From Verticillium longisporum (taxonomy: Eukaryota; Ascomycota; Sordariomycetes; Glomerellales; Plectosphaerellaceae): 64,000 nucleotides of DNA. Made by a program: the position numbers and the translations under genes. Below the pieces are notes generated by a model, which had not been told where the DNA came from, searched no databases, and saw only the letters and a list, made by a program, of their open reading frames with translations. Below are positions 44,042-52,606 of the stretch, in pieces. Within the stretch, counting starts at the first letter, position 1. The number at the start of each line of letters is the position of its first letter. The stretch spans positions 3,286,001-3,350,000 of the forward strand of contig JAETXT010000002.1 of NCBI GenBank assembly GCA_019188255.1. The letters run 5' to 3'.

Positions 44042-45882
44042 CTATGGCGCTTTCTTCGGCTTCTCCTCCTCTGGCGATCTCGGCGTCGCATTCTTCGGCA
44101 CTTGGGCAGCATCCCCATTCGCGGCCTTGCCATCTTTTGGCTGCTTTTTCGCATTGGTCGCAGGTACGGCGCTGCCGTTGCGCTGTGGCGTCTTGGCTGT
44201 GCCCTTCTCGGACGCCAACCCCGTGATCGACACAACGGCATAGGCCACGGCGACGACGACCGTAATGAGATCGAGAATGTGCACGGCCCACCAGAGATGC
44301 TGGGTGCCCAGGGCGCACGTCGCGTACTCAAACTTCCAGCTCCACGTCGCCTCGTCAAACCAGGCGCTGAGCAGGCCGGCGTTGCCGCCGAAATCGCCCA
44401 TCATGCTGCGCACCGTAATCTCCCGAATGCCGGAGAGGCCGTCGGCGCCGACGGTGCCGTTGCCCTTGGCGTGCTCCCAGCGGCTGACGTCCCAGTAGCG
44501 GTTCCCCTCCTTGACCTGGCGGATGAAGTGGTACGTGTCGCAGCCCTCGTGGTCGTGGCCGTTGAGGATGACGCCCGGGCGGCCCAGGCCGTGGCCCGGG
44601 GCGTGGGGTCGCCGCTCATGCCGTAGATGCCCTCGAGGAAGCCCTTGCTCGCGGCCGAGGACAGCTGGTTCTGCTCCTTGAGGCCGCCGTCGTGGTCGTG
44701 AAAGGTGAAGAGCGGCGCGTCGACGCAGACGCCCTCGGGCTTGTAGAGGGGCACGTGCGTCAGGACAATGGTGAAGTGGCCGCGGAACTCGACGGCGGAC
44801 GAGGTGGCGATGACGTCGTTGATGAACTTGTACGTGTCGTCCTGCAGCTTGGCGTCGCGCGCCGGCGTGTCGAGGTTCATGTCGTTGAGCACGACGACGC
44901 GCAGCTCGGGCGGCAGGCGGTCGGAGGTCGGGTTCGTCGCCTCGTCGTAGAGGGTGCCGTTGGCCGTGGGGTCCTGGCGGCCCAGCTCAAAGCGAAGCTC
45001 GTAGTTGGCCTTGCCAAAGGCCTTTTCGAAGCGGCGCAAGCGGTCCTCGTTGATGTCGCCGGAGTAGCCAATTTCGTGTTTGCCCACGATGTTGATGTCT
45101 CGCCGCTGCCAGACGACCTCCTTGCCCTCGTTGCCCATGATGGCAGATAGGTCGTAGTCCAAGGCCGGATAGACGGTCGTCTCGTCGGGCACTCTGTCGG
45201 TGCCGCGGAAGACGCGGTTCCAGAACCGCCCTGCGCGTCGCTGAAACTCGCCACCCTTGACCCATAGGCTGGCGAGCAGGTCGCCGAGCACGGTCAGATG
45301 CGTGGGCTTGGTCCACCAGTGGACCGTTCTGTAGATGTGGGCGAGGTAGAAGTCGTTGCCGAAGAGGTCGATGTGTTTGCGCAGGGATTCTAGCTCGACG
45401 AAGACGTCTTCAAAGATAAAGTCGATCCAGTCGTGGAGGGCCTGGCGAATGCGCTCGCGCAGCGACGAGTGCGCCGTCTTGTAGGTGACATGGCGGTAGA
45501 GGCTCTGAAGGTGCGGTACGCGAGGACCTTTCGAGTTGGGGATGGAGGAGTCGCCCTCGAGCTGGGGATCGCCGAGTGCGAGGAGTCGGAATGGTGCCGG
45601 TTGCGCATCGGTGCGCGATGGGATCGGAAGCTTAGGGACATGTTGTTGTAGTGTCTCGAGGAAAGCTGGCAGCCCGGCTGCCGACTCGGAAGGTGTCTCA
45701 AGGCCGCGGGTGGTGGTGTTGGTCGTGGCGGTCAGGGGTAAAGGAAAGGCGCATCCCAGAAAGACAGGATACAGATAGAGGTAGAACGTGGAGGCTATCG
45801 CCAGGGGGCAGCAGGCGAAGGCCATGACGGAGGAGGGCCACGAGGAACATGTGGTGAGCGGCGGTGGGAGCAACAGCAGCAT
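44042..45882 (-). CDS. Ted1/Cdc1-type metallophosphoesterase (frame broken)
   Basis: ER/Golgi membrane metallophosphoesterase of the Cdc1/Ted1/PGAP5 group, which removes ethanolamine-phosphate from mannoses of GPI anchors. Intronless, about 613 residues after repair. An N-terminal TM (about 26-50) precedes the catalytic domain: GDPQLEGD (104-111), GDLLASLW (200-207), the third metal motif as GKHE (267-270), LTHVPLY (374-380) and NGHDHEGCD (441-449). A C-terminal TM (HILDLITVVVAVAYAVV) and a Lys/Pro/Glu tail close it. The frame changes at GGGG 44605-44608 (plus strand): one missing base joins MSGDP to HAPGHGLGRPGV and recovers the last metal motif. The third motif is normally GNHD or GNHE, so the Lys is unusual. 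The start at 45882 is the best fit; 45825 is an alternative and longer frames upstream look non-coding. Confidence 0.87.
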
Positions 45883-46682
45883 CCACAAGTCGACAGCCGA
45901 CACTGATGTATCGTGGCCGGGCGTCGCTTGACTGTGAGGGTGGGTGAAGTAGAACACGGACTGGAAAACGTGGTCATCATGGTGTTTTGCCAAAATGAGA
46001 GAGTCTTGTCCAGGGGTAAAAGGAAAGCTCGGACCACTCGTCGCATGTGATGCGGCAGGGGCAGCGTGCGAGGCTGAACCCCTAAACGGAAGCCGCATCT
46101 CAGCGCCCATAGTGCAAGACGCCAACACCATCACCACCAGGGATTCTATGCAGTCCCATCCGCAGGCGACAGCTACAGCGCATGCCAAATCACCATGCAT
46201 TGAAGCCGACATGACTGCATATCCCAGCTGCTCTGGCCCCAAGGTTGGGCCTATCACCGGTCATATGGATCTACCCATCTGTTACACCTCACAACCATCA
46301 TGATCAGGCCACCAATCATACTGCCAGGGCCGACATGAACCCGTGAAAGAGGGCCGCCACTTGAAGTCCAAGGCGTTCTTGCCGTCCGCGGTGCACCTGG
46401 CCGTCCGCCTTATATTAGGTTCCTTGACATACGTACCGCCTGTTCTGTCTCTTCCAGCCTGGTTCCCTTTTTGTCTTGCCGGAAATATCTCTTCAATTTG
46501 CCCAGTAAGCCACACGTCTGGTCGAGAACAGAGGTTTCTAGTGCTGCGCCTTCTCACAATGTGATCCTAGGCTTTACTTGCTCTCCAATTGGGGCCCAGT
46601 GGATTTCGCATATGAACGGACAATCGACTATCAACGGCAATAATGTTTGGAAACCTTTCGTATATCGGCCGAATACATCTCA
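45883..46682. other. Intergenic, no gene recognised
   Basis: Upstream DNA of the phosphoesterase. Base composition falls toward the orphan gene at 46683. An upstream exon of that gene could lie in 46560-46682 but none is convincing. Confidence 0.4.
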
Positions 46683-47594
46683 ATGGATAGTCTACGATAC
46701 GCAGATGATCAGTATATTTTGGGGTGTTTCGACTTTTCTACACCTTTCCGCATGAGGCTATTATTGGACTACTTCTTCCCGGGGCTTTCACTTGCCACAA
46801 GACTTGACATAGCTCGAACTGTGTCCTTAGTGCGACAACAACTGCATTCGAGAGTTGAGGAAGTCACTCATTGTTTACCCGAAGCACGCCCAAAAACCCA
46901 TTCAGGATCATCAAGGGGCAGTATAGACTTCACAGAGTTCAATGCTCGCAAGCGTCGTTTCGTCCTTCATCTAGCGGCCCGCAACCTCGGGCTGTCATAT
47001 TCTAAATCTGTTCTTCAGTCGGATTCGGATTGCTGGAGCGAAACAATTCGCAACTTACTCATGCGTCAGGACACCGAACTGTCGTCTCTTGAGCCATACA
47101 ACTCATTAAGCAACATGAAATCAGCAGTACTACATACCCCGTTTCTCACCTACCTATGTGCGGTACTAGAGGCGCACCGGCATGATAAGACGGAAGGCCG
47201 CGTTAGGGAATCATTGGCTCAAGCGCTCTTATCGTGGCTCAGACTAGTCAAGTACGCGGGTGTGAATCTGCACACAAATGGAAGCGATGAGAGACAAAAG
47301 TGCAATGAGACAGTTCGCAGAAGCCCTTTCTTGCACATGATAGATAACCTCGCAAGGTCCTATCATATTCGACTTATCAACATCGACTACGGTGCCGAAC
47401 CGGAGGACTGGGTTCTGTGGTGGGCCATTGAATATGAAGAACTTGCTGGAATATTCTGGAATATGGTGGAGAACCCCCAACTCTGCTTGCCAGGCAGCTG
47501 GGTTGAGGACGACGTTCTACAGCATCAAGACCGGTGGATTGGCAGCGCCGGAGACACTTTCATGTGGGCCGGGACATTCGTTGAGCCTCAGTAG
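46683..47594 (+). CDS. AT-richer orphan protein of unknown function
   Basis: Single open frame of 303 residues that I do not recognise. It is soluble, mixed charge, with a Trp/Glu-rich end (DWVLWWAIEYEELAGIFWNMVE, then CLPGSWVEDD). Codon use is clearly lower in G/C at third positions than all flanking genes, which suggests a lineage-specific or acquired gene. The C-terminal PGSWVE-like ending recalls tails of large repeat-containing ascomycete proteins of unknown role, so this may be the last exon of a longer or decayed gene. The ATG at 46683 is the first in frame; the stop-free frame extends 36 bp upstream without ATG. No signal peptide or TM. Confidence 0.55.
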   Translation: MDSLRYADDQYILGCFDFSTPFRMRLLLDYFFPGLSLATRLDIARTVSLVRQQLHSRVEEVTHCLPEARPKTHSGSSRGSIDFTEFNARKRRFVLHLAARNLGLSYSKSVLQSDSDCWSETIRNLLMRQDTELSSLEPYNSLSNMKSAVLHTPFLTYLCAVLEAHRHDKTEGRVRESLAQALLSWLRLVKYAGVNLHTNGSDERQKCNETVRRSPFLHMIDNLARSYHIRLINIDYGAEPEDWVLWWAIEYEELAGIFWNMVENPQLCLPGSWVEDDVLQHQDRWIGSAGDTFMWAGTFVEPQ

Positions 47595-47903
47595 ATGAGA
47601 TGTAATCAAATCTATCTATGCACCTTGTCGCGAATCTGTGTCCTCCTCCAGCCTGAAGCCACCCAGCATCTCTTGTCTTCTTCTCGTTGCGAGAGTCGAC
47701 ACAACAGCGTTATGGCTGGTACGTCATGTGCAAGGACGTGGCGTCCGATGTGCCCCTCGGGATTTGCTTCCAGGCCAGAAGCTTTGATGCGCTGCTTCAC
47801 GAACTTTCGGGCACGCGTCGCGAACCTGGTATCCACGGGCAATTTCTTGACCAACGAGGCTTCAATCGTGGTTCTCTCAATTGTATTGGCCGTGAGCCAA
47901 TGT
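47595..47903. other. Spacer with an open minus-strand segment
   Basis: The minus strand from about 47890 to 47612 is stop-free and has coding-like third positions. It could be an alternative end of the neighbouring small gene (see findings). Otherwise nothing. Confidence 0.3.
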
Positions 47904-48380
47904 TCATGGATCTGACCCAAGCTCGTCTTCGTACTCGTCGTCCAAGGTAGGCACATCCACGAGGAATTGGGCGTCATCAAGCTCCTCACCGTCGGCGAGG
48001 AATGCAAATGCTACAGGGATATTATCCTTCAAGCCTTTGCTAACAGGCTTGTCATCGTCGTCAATCCGTAGTATCTTCCATCCTTGGCTGAGGTCGTTGA
48101 CATTGTTCGGTAGACCGTACACTATTCGGACGTCATCCGACGTCGGCACGGGGGTGACATCGGACAATGCCGGCGAGATTTTGAGACCATTCGGAAAGCG
48201 CTCACGCAACACCTCGAGTAGAGATTTGTTGATGGCGGAGAAGGACTGCAGGCTATCGACGAAGAGGAGGATTGTGTGTACGCCGTACTTGAAGCGGATA
48301 GAGTAGTCCGTAGCATCTACCTGCGACTGGGAAACTTTAGTACGGAGATCGAGTAGGCGATTGCGAGGGTTGCTCACCAT
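47904..48380 (-). CDS. Small conserved-looking protein, function unknown
   Basis: A 158-residue frame. The core (FKYGVHTILLFVDSLQSFSAI through GLKDNIPVAFAFL) is well folded in appearance, with alternating hydrophobics, and the C-terminus is acidic (DDEYEDELG). It looks like a conserved small soluble fungal protein, but I cannot name it. The first codons are odd: ATG is immediately followed by GTGAGC, a good splice donor, and a CAG acceptor lies 51 bp on in the same frame. The real product may therefore start MSQVDATDYSIRFKYG, 17 residues shorter. It is divergent from the Tim17/22-like gene across 410 bp. Confidence 0.6.
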   Translation of the reverse strand: MVSNPRNRLLDLRTKVSQSQVDATDYSIRFKYGVHTILLFVDSLQSFSAINKSLLEVLRERFPNGLKISPALSDVTPVPTSDDVRIVYGLPNNVNDLSQGWKILRIDDDDKPVSKGLKDNIPVAFAFLADGEELDDAQFLVDVPTLDDEYEDELGSDP

Positions 48381-48790
48381 TCTTGCAACCTTGACCCAAG
48401 GGTCTCTCAGACTTGTCCAATGGGTTCAAATAACGGGCAGCTGCGGATGTGAATGAAGGGAACCAAGGTGGGGAGTTGTTTGTTGGTGGGGCAGTTTCCC
48501 CAGATCACGACGCGAGAATAGACTGCTACTCCACCCTTCTGGCAGTAAATGCGAAGTCAGGTGATCTCGCGTAAAGTGTTCTCGAGAGGTCGAGCTTTCA
48601 ATCCTCAGGCTGTCGCATCGTCCAACACTTGTCTGCGATGACTGGAGTTTGATATCGAGTTGTCCCCCCCCCTTTCCATGTCAACACAGTCATGAGATTC
48701 TTCTCTACGAAAGGCTCGAGATAGCGCAAAACCAATCTTCGCGAAACCTTCCTCGCGACCCGCGCAACGACAGCTTCATTGCCCCCCATC
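48381..48790. promoter_or_regulatory. Divergent promoter
   Basis: 410 bp between the small conserved gene (minus) and the Tim17/22-like gene (plus). A C9 run lies at about 48664-48672. No coding frame is seen. Confidence 0.45.
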
Positions 48791-49454
48791 ATGGCCGCCC
48801 ACGAACCGTCCATGGCGGAGGCGCTCAACCTTGCCCAGCCCGCCGCTGAGTCCCGATTGTCCATGCCGACACCGATTCGCATTCCCGTCTCCGGCTTCGT
48901 CGGCTTCAGCATTGGCTCTACATTGGGTCTGATCCACGGCAGCCGCATCGCCCAGTTACAGTTTCGCGCCGAGCACGCCCATAAGATGCCAACCTCCACG
49001 ACTGGATGGTACCTCTACCACAAGAGCAAGAACTACCACACAATGTTCGGCGGTATGCGCGAGGCCATTCGCATGGGTTCTCGTCTCGGATTCTGGACAC
49101 TGTTGGCATTCGGTCTGGAGAGCACCGTGGACCGCTATCGTGGAAAGACGGACTTCCTGAGCACTGTACTCTCTAGTGTGTCCGTAGCTGGTGCATTCAG
49201 TCTGTGGAGTGAGTTGATGTTATGATACGCCAGTGTATCGCGACGAGGTTGGAAAACCCTAACTGAAACTTACAGACCGCTTCTCGCTACCTACGGCCGC
49301 TAGGACAGCCAAGTACGGCCTCCTTTTTGGCCTTGTCTACGGAAGTATGCAAGACATCGTTGGCTTGGCGCGCGGCAGGCCCGTTAGTTACGTCGAGTTC
49401 TTCCGCCGAAAGTTCCGGTGGGCCAGCAACGTGGAGGAACAACGCCAAGCGTAG
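48791..49454 (+). CDS. Tim17/Tim22-like mitochondrial membrane protein
   Basis: Exon 1 is 48791-49208, exon 2 49276-49454 (67-bp intron, phase 1), 198 residues. Three to four hydrophobic segments rich in small residues are visible (VSGFVGFSIGSTLGLIHG, GSRLGFWTLLAFGLE, VSVAGAFSLW, YGLLFGLVYGSM). The GFxxGxxxG helix and the charged turn before the last two helices recall the Tim17/Tim22/Tim23 fold. An inner-membrane location is likely. It is not a canonical Tim22 or Tim23, lacking their signature sequence, and is best described as a Tim17-family-like protein of unknown partner. Kozak context at the ATG is good (ATCATGGCC). Confidence 0.72.
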
Positions 49455-50214
49455 GACCCCATACCAGAGCCTAAAGAATCAACTCCGCCATTGAGCATGG
49501 TTGAGTGATGCAACGTCAGCCGTTTATCAGATGTATCAACCCCGCGCCGGTACTCGTCACACGACTTGCCGCTTTCGGATCTGGCGCCTAGCAGCTGGAC
49601 CACGACATCAATGCATCGCCAGGTGTCTAGCCCTCGCATTATCGAAAATCGGATGGCGGTCCCGACCCATCCGCGATGCTTCATCTGCGATTGGGGCACT
49701 TTTCCGGTCGGGGACGCCCTCCGGTGCCGTCATGTCCGACACGTCTGACCTGACGGCTGAATCCCCGCCCACGTGACGGTTGATAAAGCGAACCTCCGCA
49801 CCAGGGGAATCGGGCCCTCGAGGCCGCAACCAATGGGCGGTATCAACTGCACACGATTGCCCAATTCGGGCATTTGGAGACGGCCTGTTATCACAGTGTC
49901 GGATCAGTTCGCGATTGGGAGGGGGCGGAGTGCCGCACCCGCCCCGGCAAACCTGACGATAGCTCAGAGGAACGACGGACATAAAGGGCCGGCGCCCAAC
50001 TTTGTCGCCTTCGTTCCTGGCCTCCCGCGGAGTGTTCAAGGAGCGTTGTACATCTCATCATATCTGTAGACAGTTCATTCAGAGTTTGGTGGATGCATAG
50101 CCCACCCCTCATCCACCAGCCCATACGTACATCCATCTCGTCGACCATTCATCGTGATCAACTTCATCGCTCTGGTCCCGTCGTAATTGCTTCGCTACCA
50201 TCGCAGTAGCCACC
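49455..50214. promoter_or_regulatory. Upstream region of proline dehydrogenase
   Basis: It contains many CGG/CCG triplets and a TTATCA (GATA-type) element near 49889. These are plausible inputs for nitrogen-regulated zinc cluster and GATA factors, as proline catabolism genes have in Aspergillus. This is inferred from motif presence only. Confidence 0.4.
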
Positions 50215-51798
50215 ATGCTCCTCTCCTTTCGCCTAGCGAAACTATCCAGATCCAAGTGGACACGGCCAGGAACCAGCGGAAATATATTTCACCATGCAGC
50301 GACGAGACGAAACTGTGCAGTCGATTCCCATCGTGATGCGTCTCTCATCCACACCTCATCGAAGAACTCGTACCACCCCAAAGTCCACCTCCACCCCGCC
50401 GCTCCTCCCGCCAACCCTGCCGCTGTCACCCCAGCGCCCGCTCACAGAGCCCCCCTGTCTCTCCTCCCACTGCACATGATCCTCCGCTCCCTGCTCACGA
50501 CTACGATATCGTCCTCCCGCTGGCTGCTGCCGCCTCGCTGGCCATCGCCTCGGCCCTCGCGCACGCGACACACCCCTCCTCAGCCCCGACCGCAACCCCT
50601 GCTCCGCGTCCTGCTGAAGCACACGTTCTACGCCCAGTTTTGCGCAGGCGAGACGCCGGCCGAGGTACGCCGCACCGTGTCTCGCCTCAAGGGGCTGGGG
50701 TTCTCCGGCGTCATCCTGGGCTACGCGCGCGAGGTCGTCATGACGGAAGCGCAGACGAGAGGCCTCAGCGGCGCCAGCGAGACGAGCAGGCGCAGTGACG
50801 AGGAGGAAGTGCGGCCCTGGCAGGAGGGGACGTAGCAGACGGTGAGGCTCGCCGAGGCGGGCGACTTTGTGGCACTCAAGTAAGCTTTGTTCATCTGTCT
50901 ACATATCTGCGCGAGCCCGCGAGCCCACGAGCCCGCCATTGAGCAGCAGCAGCGCACTGACCGAGTCAGATTCACCGGTGCCGGCCAGCAAGCCCTCTAC
51001 GCCCTCTCCGAAAGATTCCCGCCCTCGGCGGCCTTAGCCTCGGCCATGGACAGCATCTGCGCCTGCGCTGCAGCTCGGGGTGTCCGTCTCCTCTTTGACG
51101 CCGAGCAGGCCGCCGTTCAGCAGGGCATCGACGACTGGACCTTGACGTACCAGCGCAAGTACAACACTGTGCCTGGGAGGGCTGTCATTTACGGCACGTA
51201 CCAGGCGTACCTCAAGTCGACGCCAGCGACCCTGACGCGGCACCTGCTGACTGCACAGGAGCAAGGGTTCACGTTGGGCGTGAAGCTCGTGCGCGGTGCG
51301 TATCTGGGTTCGGACCCGCGACACCTGATCAATGACACAAAGGACGAGACGGACGCGGCCTATGATGACATGGCCGAGGGGATGCTACGACAGCAGTGGG
51401 GAGGCCGTCTGAGAGCAAGCGGCTCGTTTCCTCCAGTGAGTCTCGTCGTGGCGTCGCACAATGTTGATTCGGTGCGGCGGGCGCGGGCCTTGGTCGAAAC
51501 GGGCCAGGCGCGAATCGAGTTCGCATTTGGACAGCTGCAGGGCATGGCGGACGAAGTGAGCTGCGCGCTGGTGATGGCGGCGAATGACCGTGGCTTAGAA
51601 GGCGCCAGCTCGGGGTCGAAGAAGGCCATGGAGACTTATAAGTACCTGGTCTGGGGTTCTACTGGGGAGTGCATGAAATATCTCTTGAGGCGGGCCCATG
51701 AGAACCGAGACGCTGTGCAGAGGACGCGAACCGGCCGGGATGCCATGCGGGCCGAGATCGCGAGGCGTGCCAGAAGTGCTGTGGGTCTGGAGACGTGA
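50215..51798 (+). CDS. Proline dehydrogenase with in-frame TAG and three compensating frame slips
   Basis: FAD-dependent mitochondrial proline dehydrogenase, first step of proline catabolism to glutamate. Exon 1 is 50215-50879, exon 2 50970-51798 (90-bp intron, phase 2). The N-terminus is basic and presequence-like. The barrel motifs are present: FYAQFCAGET, GFSGVILGYARE, RGVRLLFDAEQAA, YNTVPGRAVIYGTYQAYL, LGVKLVRGAYLGSD, SLVVASHNVDSV and EFAFGQLQGM. Between 50516 and 50599 the reading frame looks scrambled. Adding one C at each of three C-runs (50516-50518, 50573-50576, 50596-50599) restores a family-like stretch ending SPDRNPLLRVLLKHTF and returns to the original frame. Separately, TAG at 50833-50835 (WQEGT-stop-QTVRL) interrupts the domain. 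It may be a disabled gene, an edited or read-through stop, or a base error. Confidence 0.88.
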
Positions 51799-51964
51799 CG
51801 GAAAACTGAGGATGCAGTTGAGGAAGAGGAAGCGTTGGCTTGGAGTTTGTTAGCAGTAATTCTTCAAGATCTTGTTATGCTGATGACGCACCATTCCAAC
51901 ACGTGTGTCTGAATATCTCCCAGTCTTAATTCTTGCCCTGCTGCCCCCAAGGTTCGTCTTCCGC

Positions 51965-52606
51965 TTACACCCCGCGGAGGGCCATGGCGCCAAGCACTAG
52001 TTCATCCATCTGCAGCTTCCTCTCTTGCTCATCCTTGATGGCGTCGAGCCACTGGAGGCCGTTGAGCTTGTAGTATTTTTTCACTTTTGTCCAATCTGTC
52101 GACACTCCAAGCTCGTCGTCGGAAAACTCCGCAGGTGTGCCTTCCACGTTCTCGGCCAAGTGCTTCTCGATGTCATCGCGAGACACGGGCGTCGGGGCAC
52201 TATCACTCGGGTAGGTGATCTTGACGACAACAAGATCCTTGGTCGTAGGGCTGATTCCAAAGCGACGATAGGCATCTGCAATCTGTGCCAGGTCAGCCTG
52301 GGATAAATCAGGGGGGATATGTGACGTGCGTACGTTATTCGAGGGACTCAGTGACGTAACAAGCTCCGAATGCACATTCGGAGTCTTGAGGTTGTCGCTC
52401 AGCATGGCCGCCAGCGCCCTGAATGCAGCGGCCAGAATCTGGTTGCGCGACGCGACGACGGACGCGTCGATGAACGCATACTCAAACGCGGCGTTGCGCG
52501 CCAGGAGTTGGGAGTGCAGAAAGCCCGCGTTCTGGACTCCGCGAAAGAGGGCGACATGAACCTGGTGGTCCGAAGGGACGAGGTCGAGGGCGATTGTGTC
52601 GAGCAT
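51965..52606 (-). CDS. Cgi121, subunit of the EKC/KEOPS complex
   Basis: Small subunit of KEOPS, which makes the t6A modification of ANN-decoding tRNAs and affects telomeres. Exon 1 is 52334-52606, exon 2 51965-52282, 196 residues. The family core is clear: VHVALFRGVQNAGFLHSQLL, EYAFIDASVV, KTPNVHSELVTSLSPSNN and YRRFGISPTTKDLVVVKI. The 51-bp intron is in frame and stop-free, so an unspliced reading is also open. I splice it because SPSNN should join IADAYRRFGI directly, and the inserted piece is Pro/Ser-rich. The start ATG at 52606 gives MLDTIALDLVPS. It is convergent with proline dehydrogenase, 166 bp apart. Confidence 0.92.
   Translation of the reverse strand: MLDTIALDLVPSDHQVHVALFRGVQNAGFLHSQLLARNAAFEYAFIDASVVASRNQILAAAFRALAAMLSDNLKTPNVHSELVTSLSPSNNVRTSHIPPDLSQADLAQIADAYRRFGISPTTKDLVVVKITYPSDSAPTPVSRDDIEKHLAENVEGTPAEFSDDELGVSTDWTKVKKYYKLNGLQWLDAIKDEQERKLQMDELVLGAMALRGV

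Noticed and set aside
3484..50599. Programmed ribosomal frameshifting as the cause of the many frame breaks
   Set aside because: The sites share no slippery heptamer or downstream structure, only C/G runs, and occur in unrelated genes including an essential exosome subunit.
50833..50841. Tobacco-mosaic-type read-through context for the proline dehydrogenase TAG
   Set aside because: The following codons are CAG ACG, so only half of the CAR-YYA motif is present; read-through is possible but not supported.
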